Assembly: GCA_964529155.1 (NCBI GenBank)
Contig: CAZGVV010000042.1
Location: 1 to 19,097, forward strand
Length of the DNA stretch: 19,097 nt
Direction: 5' to 3'
Origin: CAZGVV01 sp964529155
GTDB taxonomy: Bacteria; Pseudomonadota; Alphaproteobacteria; Rickettsiales; SXRF01
This document shows, in pieces, positions 1 through 7,627 of the stretch. Each line of letters starts with the position of its first letter. Position 1 is the stretch's first letter. The notes below the pieces were generated by a model. That model had not been told where the DNA came from. It made no database searches and worked only from the letters and a program-made list of their open reading frames with translations. The translations under genes were made by a program, and so were the position numbers.

Positions 1-989
1 TACGCTCTGGTGACCACCAATAGCCGTTATAAATGAGTTCGGCGTAGCGTGGCATTAGCTCATCCTTCTGGTGCATAGCGCCGCGGTCAAGCGTCAGGCT
101 TTCCACTGCGCGGTGCGCGGCGATCAGAAGCGTGCCGCCCGGTGTTTCATATACGCCGCGTGACTTCATGCCGACATAGCGGTTTTCTACTAAATCCAGG
201 CGGCCAATGCCATGTTTGCCGGCCGCTTCATTCAATGCGGTAAGCAGGGCGGCAGGCCCAAGGCGTTTGCCATCCACTGCAACCGGGTCGCCACGTTCAA
301 ATTCCACTTCCACGTATTGTGCGGTATCGGGGGCGCGTTCCGGCGCTACAGTACGCTCAAACATGTCTTCGTCTGGTTCTACCCACGGGTCTTCCAGGGC
401 TTTTCCTTCATAGGAAATATGTAACAAGTTGGCATCTGTGGAATAGGGCGCTTCACCGCGCTTGTCTTTGGCAATGGGAATTTGATGCTTTTCTGCATAT
501 TCAATCAATTTCGTGCGGGAATTCAGCTCCCACTCGCGCCAGGGCGCAATGACTTTGATGTCGGGCTTCAATGCATAATAGCCAAGCTCAAAACGCACCT
601 GGTCATTGCCTTTGCCCGTTGCACCGTGGGCAACAGCATCTGCGCCGGTTTCCAGGGCGATTTCGATTTGGCGTTTCGCGATTAAAGGCCGGGCGATCGA
701 TGTGCCGAGCAACTAAACACCTTCGNNNNNNNNNNAAAGCATTCGCACGAAACATCGGGAATACGAAATCGCGCACAAATTCGTCGCGCAGGTCATCTAC
801 AAATATCTGTTTCACGCCTAACATTTCTGCTTTGCGCCGGGCTGGTTCCAACTCACCGCCCTGGCCGAGATCAGCCGTAAAAGTTACGACCTCACACGCA
901 TAGGTTTCTTGCAGCCAACGCAGGATGACAGAGGTATCCAGCCCACCGGAATAGGCGAGCACGACTTTTTTGATTTTTTTGGCGGTCAT
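1..989 (-). CDS. argG: Argininosuccinate synthase, 3' end beyond window, interrupted by a scaffold gap
   Basis: ArgG condenses citrulline and aspartate with ATP to argininosuccinate, the penultimate step of arginine synthesis, in the cytoplasm. The reverse strand begins at an ATG (987-989) with MTAKKIKKVVLAYSGGLDTS; SGGLDTS (residues 14-20) is the PP-loop ATP site. After the ten-N gap at 726-735 the correct frame continues with LLGTSIARPLIAKRQ, HGATGKGNDQVRFE, APWREWELNSR and later RLDLVENRYVGMKSRG, all ArgG hallmarks. About 326 of some 400 residues are visible; the C-terminus lies left of position 1. The N run is not frame-preserving as written (13 nt between intact codons), which fits a placeholder length. 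An in-frame TAG (713-715, complement) stands where ArgG has Tyr (expected YEGVYLLGTS), 10 nt from the gap edge. I suspect an assembly error rather than a pseudogene, but cannot prove it. Confidence 0.93.
726..735. other. Assembly gap (10 N) inside argG
   Basis: Ten Ns. The codons on each side, read on the reverse strand, give FPMFRANA before and (Y)EGV after. In ArgG only one residue and a Tyr normally separate these, so the true missing sequence is probably about 3 nt, not 10. The N run is a fixed-length placeholder. Confidence 0.95.
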
Positions 990-1042
990 AACGGTAACTT
1001 TAATCCCTAAAATAAGTGATAATCCGTGGCATATATCATCTA

Positions 1043-1072
1043 TTGCGAAAGTACAAGGCCTTGGGTTATGAT
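1043..1072 (+). promoter_or_regulatory. Candidate sigma-70-type promoter for the malonyl-CoA decarboxylase gene
   Basis: TTGCGA (1043-1048) and TATGAT (1067-1072) are separated by 18 bp. The expected start point, about 7 nt after the -10 box, coincides with the A of the ATG at 1079. No Shine-Dalgarno sequence is visible, so the mRNA may be leaderless. This is inferred from sequence only. Confidence 0.4.
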
Positions 1073-1078
1073 TGCCCC

Positions 1079-2512
1079 ATGCCCGATTCGATTGAAATAC
1101 CTAAAAGCCGTTCTTCCGGACTGTCCCATCTTCGCCGCAAAACCATGGTGAGCGTGCTCCGCGCTTGGCGGGAAGTGCAGGGAACGGCGCGAAATGCCAT
1201 CGGCGCAGAGATACGGCCTGATGTGCCCAAAGAGGATCTGGACCATTTAGTCGCCCAAATGCAGGATTGCCTGGCCCCCAAAGGGGGGGAACTCACGGCA
1301 CGGGCGCATACGGCGGAACTTGGGCAAACCTACCTGCATTTAAGTGCATTAGGGCGTGGCCGCTTTTTGCGCTTGCTGGCGGCTAAATTTGATACGGATA
1401 GTGCCCGCGTGGATAAAGCGATTGTTGCCTATCAAAAAGCCAGCGGAGCGGCAGAAAAACTAAAAGCGGAATCAGAATTGCGCCAGGCGCTCATGAGCCC
1501 GCGTACGACGATTCTGCGCCAATTCACCGATTTGCCCAACGGGTTTAAATTCCTCGTGGATATGCGTGCGGATTTGTTGGCGCTGGCGAGCCGAGAAATC
1601 GCTATGAAGGGGCTGGAATATGATCTTAAATCTATTCTTTCTTCCTGGTTTGATATTGGTTTGCTGGATTTAGAGGAAATCACCTGGAACTCACCGGCTT
1701 CATTGTTGGAGAAGCTGATCGAATATGAAGCCGTTCACCGCATCAATTCCTGGGATGATTTGAAAAACCGGCTGGATGCAGACCGCCGGGTCTACGCCTT
1801 TTTCCATAACAAGATGCCGCTTGAACCCTTGATCTTTGTGCAGGTTGCCTTTGTGCATGGGCTTGCCGATAATGTGCAGGCGTTGCTTGATACCACGTCG
1901 CCACTACTGGATCTGGACAAAGCCGATACGGCTATTTTTTATTCTATCTCAAACGCGCAAAAAGGGTTGGCTGGAATCAGCTTTGGCAACTTCCTGATTA
2001 AGCGTGTGGTGGCGGAATTGAGTCGCCAGTTTAAGCAGATAAAAACCTATGCGACACTTTCCCCTGTGCCGGGATTTCGTGCGTGGCTTGACCCGTTACT
2101 GGTCAAGGGTGGCGCTGTACTTCAGGAAGAAGAAGGAAAAAAAATTCTTGCACTGCATAAAGAAAAAAATGCAGGTGCAGCATTGTTGGCATTGCTTTCC
2201 AGCGATTGGCACAAACAGTCAAAAACCGTTGAAACGCTGAAGCCTATTTTGATGCGTCTGTGCGCGCATTATTTATTGAATGAAAAGAAAAATGATAAGC
2301 CGCTCGATCCCGTCGCTAATTTTCATTTATTCAACGGTGCGCGGTTAGAGCGCATCAATTGGTTGGGTGATACGTCCAGCAAAGGGTTCAAGCAATCGGC
2401 AGGTATCATGGTGAATTACTATTATAAGCTGTCCGACATCGACGGTAATCACGAAGAGTTCGCGGCAGGTGGAAAAGTCGTTGCTTCGCGTCAGGTGAAG
2501 AGCTATCTCTAA
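1079..2512 (+). CDS. Malonyl-CoA decarboxylase
   Basis: The enzyme decarboxylates malonyl-CoA to acetyl-CoA, removing malonate or tuning fatty-acid synthesis. The 477-residue product has the family's two parts: a helical N-terminal domain (about 1-170) and a C-terminal GNAT-fold catalytic domain. Diagnostic segments are YSISNAQKGLAGISFGNFLI (from residue 288), TLSPVPGFRAWL, and PVANFHLFNGARLERINW followed by GDTSSKGFKQSAGIMVNYYY. By comparison with human MCD, Ser291 and His416 match its catalytic Ser and His. I chose ATG 1079. The frame is open to a GTG at 1016, but those extra 21 codons overlap the predicted promoter. No malonyl-CoA synthetase or malonate transporter is nearby. The gene is divergent from argG, and hfq starts 34 bp after its stop, so co-transcription with hfq-hflX is possible. 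Length agrees with the family. Confidence 0.93.
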   Translation: MPDSIEIPKSRSSGLSHLRRKTMVSVLRAWREVQGTARNAIGAEIRPDVPKEDLDHLVAQMQDCLAPKGGELTARAHTAELGQTYLHLSALGRGRFLRLLAAKFDTDSARVDKAIVAYQKASGAAEKLKAESELRQALMSPRTTILRQFTDLPNGFKFLVDMRADLLALASREIAMKGLEYDLKSILSSWFDIGLLDLEEITWNSPASLLEKLIEYEAVHRINSWDDLKNRLDADRRVYAFFHNKMPLEPLIFVQVAFVHGLADNVQALLDTTSPLLDLDKADTAIFYSISNAQKGLAGISFGNFLIKRVVAELSRQFKQIKTYATLSPVPGFRAWLDPLLVKGGAVLQEEEGKKILALHKEKNAGAALLALLSSDWHKQSKTVETLKPILMRLCAHYLLNEKKNDKPLDPVANFHLFNGARLERINWLGDTSSKGFKQSAGIMVNYYYKLSDIDGNHEEFAAGGKVVASRQVKSYL

Positions 2513-2546
2513 TAGCCCGTCTCCAATAAAAAAAGGAATCAGAAAA

Positions 2547-2822
2547 ATGACCGAACGCCCACAAAATATTCAGGATGTATTCCTCAACAAGCTGCGTAAA
2601 AATAAAATTCCCGTGACTGTCTATCTGTCAAACGGTGTTAAATTACAGGGAAATATTGGCGGTTTTGATAATTTTTCTGTATTACTGAAGCGTGGGCCGC
2701 AAATTCAACTGGTCTATAAACACACCATCGCAACCGTTGTTCCTGGCGCGCCGGTGAGCATGTTTGAGGATGACGCGCAAGACGGCGCAGAGATGGATTT
2801 GCTCGAAGAGTCCGTCGCCTGA
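2547..2822 (+). CDS. hfq: RNA chaperone Hfq
   Basis: Hfq forms a ring-shaped Sm-like hexamer that pairs small RNAs with mRNAs. The 91-residue product has the Sm1 core (residues about 8-46: IQDVFLNKLRKNKIPVTVYL, then NGVKLQGNIGGFDNFSVLL) and the Sm2 motif YKHTIATVVP, close to the usual YKHAISTVVP. The short acidic C-terminal tail (FEDDAQDGAEMDLLEESVA) is typical of alphaproteobacteria. An AAAGGAAT-type ribosome-binding site lies about 10 nt before the ATG. The stop TGA (2820-2822) overlaps the proposed start of hflX, the usual alphaproteobacterial hfq-hflX arrangement, implying coupled translation. Confidence 0.98.
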   Translation: MTERPQNIQDVFLNKLRKNKIPVTVYLSNGVKLQGNIGGFDNFSVLLKRGPQIQLVYKHTIATVVPGAPVSMFEDDAQDGAEMDLLEESVA

Positions 2823-4072
2823 GCGCTTCCCGCCGCGCCCTGGTTATTTATCCGTATTCCAAAGCGGAACGTGAAGCAGCGCGATTGCCGGAAGCAAAGC
2901 TGGAAGAAGCCGTGGGTCTTGCTCACGCGATTGATTTACAGGTAGTGGAAGGGCTCATCGTGCCGCTGGCGAGCATTCGTCCGGCAACGTTGTTCGGGAA
3001 GGGCAAAGTAGAAGAAATTGCTGAGCATATTTCGGCCGCTGAAGCGGAGTTGGCGATTGTGGACGGTAAGCTAACGCCGGTACAGCAGCGTAATTTAGAA
3101 AAAGCCTGGGCGTGTAAAGTCATTGATCGCACGGCATTGATATTGGAAATTTTCGGCGCCCGCGCCCGCACGCGGGAAGGAAAATTACAAGTAGAGCTCG
3201 CAGCGCTTGATTACCAAAAAGGCCGCTTAGTGCGGTCATGGACGCATTTGGAGCGCCAGCGCGGTGGTTTTGGTTTCTTAGGCGGGCCGGGTGAATCGCA
3301 AATTGAAATTGACCGGCGCTTGATTCGTGATCGTATTGCCAAATTAAAGCGTGAATTGGAAACCGTTACACGTACGCGTAGCCTGCACCGCGAAAAACGT
3401 AAGCGCGTGCCTTATCCTATTATCGCATTAGTGGGTTACACGAATGCCGGAAAGTCCACCTTGTTTAATCGTCTTACAGGTGCGGACGTTGTGGCGGCAG
3501 ATGCATTGTTTGCTACGCTTGATCCTACCATGCGCGGCCTTAAATTACCGTCTGGCGCATTGGTAATTTTGTCAGACACGGTGGGATTTGTTTCTGACCT
3601 GCCCACTGAATTAATCGCTGCATTCCGTGCGACGCTGGAAGAAGTGCTGGAGGCGGATATTCTTTTGCATATACGAGATATTTCCCACCCGGATTCTACA
3701 GCGCAAAAAGCGGATGTGGAATCCGTGCTCAAAGCATTGTTTGAAGAAATGCCGGAAAATATCATTGAAGTACTAAGCAAAATAGATCGGCTGCCTGAAG
3801 CCGAGAGGATACACTTGCCGCCGCAAGCCCTCGCCATATCGGCATTGAATGGCGAGGGGGTGGACCGTTTGCTGGCCGCGTTGGATAAGCGTGTGGCAGA
3901 TTTTTTCACTTCGGCGGAATTAGTATTGCCAACCGGTGAGGGGGCGCCCATCGCGTGGTTGCATGCGCATGGGCATGTAGTGAGCGAGCAGGTAGAGGAA
4001 AATGAATTGCATGTCCGCGTGCGTTTAACGGCGGAGGATCTGGCGCGTTTCCATAAACGGTTTGCATTATGA
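2819..4072 (+). CDS. hflX: GTPase HflX (ribosome-splitting factor)
   Basis: HflX binds the 50S subunit and splits stalled or heat-damaged ribosomes. From the N-terminus: the HflX-specific domain (YPYSKAEREAARLPEAKLEE, FGKGKVEEIAEHI), a coiled linker with GGFGFLGGPGESQIEIDRR, then the G domain with G1 GYTNAGKST (206-214), G3 DTVGF (253-257), G4 LSKID (319-323) and G5 SAL. The usual Asn of NKxD is Ser in G4. Start choice: the conserved first strand RALVIYPY lies upstream of the first ordinary start (TTG 2885), and the frame is closed by TGA at 2771. The only start-like codon between is CTG 2819, overlapping the hfq stop as CTGA. I prefer 2819 (417 aa) on homology; 2885 (395 aa) is the fallback. 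The 3' end overlaps the next gene by ATGA. Confidence 0.95.
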   Translation: MSASRRALVIYPYSKAEREAARLPEAKLEEAVGLAHAIDLQVVEGLIVPLASIRPATLFGKGKVEEIAEHISAAEAELAIVDGKLTPVQQRNLEKAWACKVIDRTALILEIFGARARTREGKLQVELAALDYQKGRLVRSWTHLERQRGGFGFLGGPGESQIEIDRRLIRDRIAKLKRELETVTRTRSLHREKRKRVPYPIIALVGYTNAGKSTLFNRLTGADVVAADALFATLDPTMRGLKLPSGALVILSDTVGFVSDLPTELIAAFRATLEEVLEADILLHIRDISHPDSTAQKADVESVLKALFEEMPENIIEVLSKIDRLPEAERIHLPPQALAISALNGEGVDRLLAALDKRVADFFTSAELVLPTGEGAPIAWLHAHGHVVSEQVEENELHVRVRLTAEDLARFHKRFAL

Positions 4073-4827
4073 GAAAATGGTGCTGGTTATTGTTATTATT
4101 AGCATGCCCGGTGCATGCCGAAGAACCCGGCATCGCTACCGTTGCCATTTTAGCGGACGCACCGCTGAGCCTGCCGCTGGCAAGAATCGCGCAGGAATAC
4201 ACACGGCGGGAAGGTGTCGTGGTGGCTGTTGCATTCGCCACGCCGCAAGATGAAAGCGGGCAAACGGTGGAAAGTGTTGCTGCCGATGTGCTTATCACGG
4301 CAAAAAGCACGTGGCTGGAAGCATTGAAAGAGCAGGGCCTGGTGGATTTGCATTCGGAAATGCGCGTGGCATCAGACCACCTTGCGTTGGTGGGGCCTGC
4401 CGCCAGCACGGTAACAACCAATTTTTCCCAAGGCTTTCCCTCCGCTGAATTAATTACCGCCATGGGTGAGGAGCCGGTATTCGCTCTTCCCAATCCACAG
4501 ACGCTCCCCGAAGGTATTGCTGCGCGCGAGGCATTGCGCCATTTTCATGCCGATGCGGATTTGGAGCCCTACACTCTGTATCCGAAGGAGCGGGCGCAGT
4601 TGAAGGAGATGATCAGTAAACAAGCTTACGGTATCATGCTCGCCAGCGAAGCACGCCAACAGGAATTTCATGTAGTAGGCATACTGCCGCTTACGGTCTA
4701 TACGCCTGTTACATACCGCGCGGTGGTGCTGGCGGGTGAAAATATGGATGAGGCGCGGCGTTTCGTGGAATATTTGCGCAGCCGCGAAGTGACGACAGCA
4801 TTTACGACTTATGGGTTTTCGCCATAA
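4069..4827 (+). CDS. ModA-like periplasmic substrate-binding protein, orphan
   Basis: This 252-residue exported protein resembles the periplasmic component of molybdate/tungstate ABC importers. It opens with a signal peptide, MRKWCWLLLLLACPVHA, then EEPG. The mature part starts with strand TVAILADAPL and a segment like ModA's PLARIAQEYTRREGVVVAVA. It continues with ADVLITAKSTWLEALKEQGL (ModA: ADVFISA...), LALVGPA, PNPQTLPEGIAAREAL, YGIMLASEA and a C-terminal EARRFVEYLRSREVTTAFTT ending in YGF, the family's closing pattern. The Cys at the end of the hydrophobic stretch makes a lipoprotein conceivable, though VHA-E is a better signal peptidase I site. No modB or modC permease or ATPase is adjacent, so the ligand (molybdate or another oxyanion) is uncertain. 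The start overlaps the hflX stop (ATGA). The 3' end overlaps tsaD by 19 bp, tail to tail. Confidence 0.8.
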   Translation: MRKWCWLLLLLACPVHAEEPGIATVAILADAPLSLPLARIAQEYTRREGVVVAVAFATPQDESGQTVESVAADVLITAKSTWLEALKEQGLVDLHSEMRVASDHLALVGPAASTVTTNFSQGFPSAELITAMGEEPVFALPNPQTLPEGIAAREALRHFHADADLEPYTLYPKERAQLKEMISKQAYGIMLASEARQQEFHVVGILPLTVYTPVTYRAVVLAGENMDEARRFVEYLRSREVTTAFTTYGFSP

Positions 4828-5879
4828 ATAGGCCAACGCGCGCGCGGTTCGGTGTCGAGCGTATCTATGAGTCCTAGCTGAAATCGCTCAATACCTGCCC
4901 AGGCGATCATGGCGGCATTGTCGGTACATAATGCAATGGGAGGGGTAACGAGCTGCATGCCTGCATTTTGTGTTTCCGTATGCAAGCGTGCGCGCAAATA
5001 CTGGTTTGCTGCCACGCCACCTGCTACCACCAGCGTAGTTCCTTGCGGGCAATGTTTTTTAAATAATGTGATGGCATGGCGTGTTCGGTCAGCCACACTT
5101 TCGCCCACGGTGTATTGAAAAGAAGCGCAGATATCCGCGATATGGTGTACATCCAGCGGCGCATGCGCGCGTGCCAATTCGCGCACGGCAGTTTTGATGC
5201 CGGAAAAAGAAAAATCACACCCTTCACGTCCTTTCATTGGTACGGTAAATGGAAATGCGCGCGGATTACCTTTAAGTGCCGCTTGCTCCACTGCCGGGCC
5301 TCCGGGGGCGCCAAGACCTAGCATTTTCGCGGTTTTATCGAACGCTTCGCCGAGCGCGTCGTCACGCGTGGCGCCGAGTTGGTCGTAGTGGCCGACGCCG
5401 TGGGCCATTAAAAATTGGCAATGACCGCCGGAAACCAGCAACAATAAATAGGGAAATGCTACTTCACCCGTAAGCCGTGCGGTAAGAGCATGGCCTTCCA
5501 GATGGTTCACGGCAATAAAGGGCTTGTCAGCGGTAAGGGCCAGCGCTTTTCCTGTCATCGTCCCGACAATCACTCCGCCAATCAATCCTGGCCCGGTTGT
5601 AGCGGCGATGGCGTCGATGTCAGCCAGGGTGACGTTGGCATTGCGCAAGGCAGCGGCTAATACCGGTTCAATGTGCTGAATATGCGCCCGCGCCGCGATT
5701 TCCGGCACAACGCCGCCAAAATCGGCATGTTCGGTGAGTTGCGAGCGCACCACGTTTGACAAAATGCGTTTATCGCTGCTCACCACCGCGGCGGCGGTTT
5801 CATCGCAACTGGTTTCAATGCCAAGAATAAGAAGAGGACGTGAATCAGTGAGTGACGCGTGACGCGTGGATTTAATCAT
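4809..5879 (-). CDS. tsaD: tRNA N6-threonylcarbamoyladenosine transferase TsaD
   Basis: TsaD transfers threonylcarbamoyl to A37 of ANN-decoding tRNAs, working with TsaB and TsaE. The 356-residue product starts its ASKHA fold at LLILGIETSCDETAAAVVSS and carries the metal-binding HLEGH (His126, His130), LLLLVSGGHCQFL, DDALGEAFDKTAKMLGL, GPAVEQAAL, DFSFSGIKTAV, VVAGGVAANQYLR and CTDNAAMIAWAG, all in family order. The frame is open further upstream (to 5996), but that stretch runs into hemC. I chose ATG 5879 because GGGTGA lies just upstream and because TsaD proteins begin shortly before ILGIETSCDE. ATG 5891 is the alternative. The gene is divergent from hemC and converges with the ModA-like gene. 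Confidence 0.97.
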   Translation of the reverse strand: MIKSTRHASLTDSRPLLILGIETSCDETAAAVVSSDKRILSNVVRSQLTEHADFGGVVPEIAARAHIQHIEPVLAAALRNANVTLADIDAIAATTGPGLIGGVIVGTMTGKALALTADKPFIAVNHLEGHALTARLTGEVAFPYLLLLVSGGHCQFLMAHGVGHYDQLGATRDDALGEAFDKTAKMLGLGAPGGPAVEQAALKGNPRAFPFTVPMKGREGCDFSFSGIKTAVRELARAHAPLDVHHIADICASFQYTVGESVADRTRHAITLFKKHCPQGTTLVVAGGVAANQYLRARLHTETQNAGMQLVTPPIALCTDNAAMIAWAGIERFQLGLIDTLDTEPRARWPIYGENP

Positions 5880-5896
5880 GCTATCACCCATAATAT

Positions 5897-5902
5897 AAGG
5901 AG
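5897..5902 (+). promoter_or_regulatory. Ribosome-binding site fixing the TTG start of hemC
   Basis: AAGGAG lies 6 nt before TTG 5909. It is the strongest Shine-Dalgarno match near this gene and selects TTG as the start, with no ATG or GTG in a comparable position. Confidence 0.75.
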
Positions 5903-5908
5903 TTTCAC

Positions 5909-6805
5909 TTGTCATCACCCACCCGCATCGGAACGCGTAAAAGCCCGCTGGCCTTGGCACAAGCCGAGGAAACACGCGCAAGGTTGCTCCATGCACACCC
6001 GGATTTAGCCGTGGAAACGGTGCCGATGATGACCAGTGGTGATACGTTTCTCAGCCAAAAACTGGCTGATATTGGCGGCAAAGGATTGTTTACTAAGGAA
6101 ATTGATGAGGCATTGCTTTGTGGGGATATAGATCTTGCGGTGCATTCTGCCAAGGATTTACCCACGGTGCTGCCGGAAAGGCTGGTGCTGGCGTGTATCT
6201 TGCCCCGTGAAGATGTACGCGACGTATTGATTTCAGCGCATGCGGCCAGTCTTAAGGAGTTGCCGTCCGGCGCACGGCTGGGCACATCTTCGTTGCGCCG
6301 CTCTGCACAGGCGCTACGGTTACGTCCAGATCTGGTCATTGTGCCATTACGGGGTAACGTTGGGACGCGGCTGCGCAAAATTCAAGCAGGTGAGGCGGAT
6401 GCCACCTTGCTTGCGCTTGCCGGGCTTAAACGCCTTAATATGTCCCCTTTGCCCGGTATGCCTTTGTCTACGGAAGAAATGCTGCCCGCCCCCGCCCAAG
6501 GTGCAATTGCCATTGTGTGCCGGGAAGAGGATGCGCAAACCCAAGCGTTGCTGGCGCCGTTAAATGATGCGGTTTCTATGGCTGCAGTGTTATGCGAACG
6601 TGCCTTACTAAGGGCGCTCGATGGTTCGTGCCGTACACCGATTGCGGCGTTGGCGGAATTGGTGGGGGTGCAATTACGCTTACGTGCGTGCGTACTTTCA
6701 CCGGATGGTAAAAATTATAAAGGAACGGAATTAACCGGTGTGCTGCAAGATGCGCAAAAACTGGGGACAGAAGCCGGCGCGATCCTACGAGACGCCAAGG
6801 GCTGA
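5909..6805 (+). CDS. hemC: Porphobilinogen deaminase (hydroxymethylbilane synthase)
   Basis: HemC polymerises four porphobilinogen molecules into hydroxymethylbilane in haem synthesis. The 298-residue product contains IGTRKSPLALAQAEE at the N-terminus, DIGGKGLFTKEIDEALL, the catalytic Asp83 in HSAKDLPT, GTSSLRRSAQ, LRGNVGTRLRKI, PAPAQGAIAI, and the dipyrromethane cofactor Cys241 in DGSCRTPIA. Length and motif order match the family. Translation starts at TTG 5909 after a good AAGGAG. Its start codon is only 29 bp from that of divergent tsaD, so its promoter must lie within the tsaD 5' region or overlap tsaD's own. The 3' end overlaps the convergent gene at 6785-7603 by 21 bp. Confidence 0.98.
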   Translation: MSSPTRIGTRKSPLALAQAEETRARLLHAHPDLAVETVPMMTSGDTFLSQKLADIGGKGLFTKEIDEALLCGDIDLAVHSAKDLPTVLPERLVLACILPREDVRDVLISAHAASLKELPSGARLGTSSLRRSAQALRLRPDLVIVPLRGNVGTRLRKIQAGEADATLLALAGLKRLNMSPLPGMPLSTEEMLPAPAQGAIAIVCREEDAQTQALLAPLNDAVSMAAVLCERALLRALDGSCRTPIAALAELVGVQLRLRACVLSPDGKNYKGTELTGVLQDAQKLGTEAGAILRDAKG

Positions 6806-7603
6806 GCTGCCACGTTGATCGCGTTCTGCAAGTATTTGCTCCGCTTTGCTTGCCGCAGCGGGGGCGGTAAGGGAAATCACGGCAGGAAATAAACATGCCG
6901 CATGGCCGCCAAGCAAGCTTGCCATTCCACTGCTAGCCACTAAGGGCGCAAATGCTACGGAAGGCGTAGCTGTAGCTTTTTTCAACGCGGCTCCGGCAAC
7001 CCCTTTAATGCTGCATAAATTCGTATTGCCGATGCCGCGGGCAGCTGACTCCAACCACTCTTTCCATTGCCATTGCTCACTACCGGGAATTTGCGAGTTA
7101 TCGGCAATACGGTCGGCTAATTTACTTAAATAAAGCATGCCATGGGCTATGCCCGGCAATAGTGCTGGCAATGAAAGAACCACGCCCAGGGCCATGCTGC
7201 CGATGCGGATGGCGGAGCCGACATTTCCTTCTTTGCCGTGTTCTTTCTCATAATTGCTCATCAAATTACCGGCTAAATGGCCACCGACAATTGTTACCGC
7301 TGGAACGAGAATATTATTTCCGCCCTCGGTTGAAAGATATGTCCCCACGACAGGGATAGACTTAATCATGGTTGAAATAGCACCTGCTACACCGGTATTT
7401 TCTTTCAACGTGTTACAGCATTCTTCCAGTAAAGATTGCTCTGCGTCGACGCCAATGCCGATGGCAGGTAACACCAACGGTGCGGCGATAACCGCGGCGG
7501 AGACTAAAGCGGTAGTGATTAAGGCCAGGTTGAGGAATTTTTGCGCGTCTGTATTGGCTGAGTTTTCGTGAGGTGGATGAAGCATATTTGCTAATTCAAC
7601 CAT
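6785..7603 (-). CDS. Hypothetical hydrophobic protein, probably membrane-associated
   Basis: I do not recognise this 272-residue protein. It is rich in Ala, Gly and Leu, with hydrophobic stretches at about residues 24-51 (ALITTALVSAAVIAAPLVLP), 134-157 and 216-248. A weaker one lies at 96-114. Between them are polar segments (NYEKEHGKEG; SEQWQWKEWLE) and a Cys pair (CC, 62-63). No signal peptide or catalytic motif is evident; the charged, non-hydrophobic first 20 residues argue against export by cleavage. Start ATG 7603 has only a weak upstream purine run, and a second ATG follows at 7585. It sits 24 bp downstream of amtB on the same strand, so co-transcription is likely, but its sequence gives no link to ammonium transport. 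Coding status is supported by length and placement, not homology. Confidence 0.7.
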   Translation of the reverse strand: MVELANMLHPPHENSANTDAQKFLNLALITTALVSAAVIAAPLVLPAIGIGVDAEQSLLEECCNTLKENTGVAGAISTMIKSIPVVGTYLSTEGGNNILVPAVTIVGGHLAGNLMSNYEKEHGKEGNVGSAIRIGSMALGVVLSLPALLPGIAHGMLYLSKLADRIADNSQIPGSEQWQWKEWLESAARGIGNTNLCSIKGVAGAALKKATATPSVAFAPLVASSGMASLLGGHAACLFPAVISLTAPAAASKAEQILAERDQRGSSALGVS

Positions 7604-7627
7604 ACAATACCAACCCTATCCAAAAAC

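Noticed and set aside
603..725. Reverse-strand continuation of argG read straight through the Ns (RRCLVARHIDRP...).
   Set aside because: This is the wrong frame caused by the placeholder length; the frame giving LLGTSIARPLIAKRQ is plainly ArgG.
1016..1078. GTG start extending malonyl-CoA decarboxylase by 21 residues.
   Set aside because: It has no ribosome-binding site, and the stretch contains the candidate -35 and -10 boxes.
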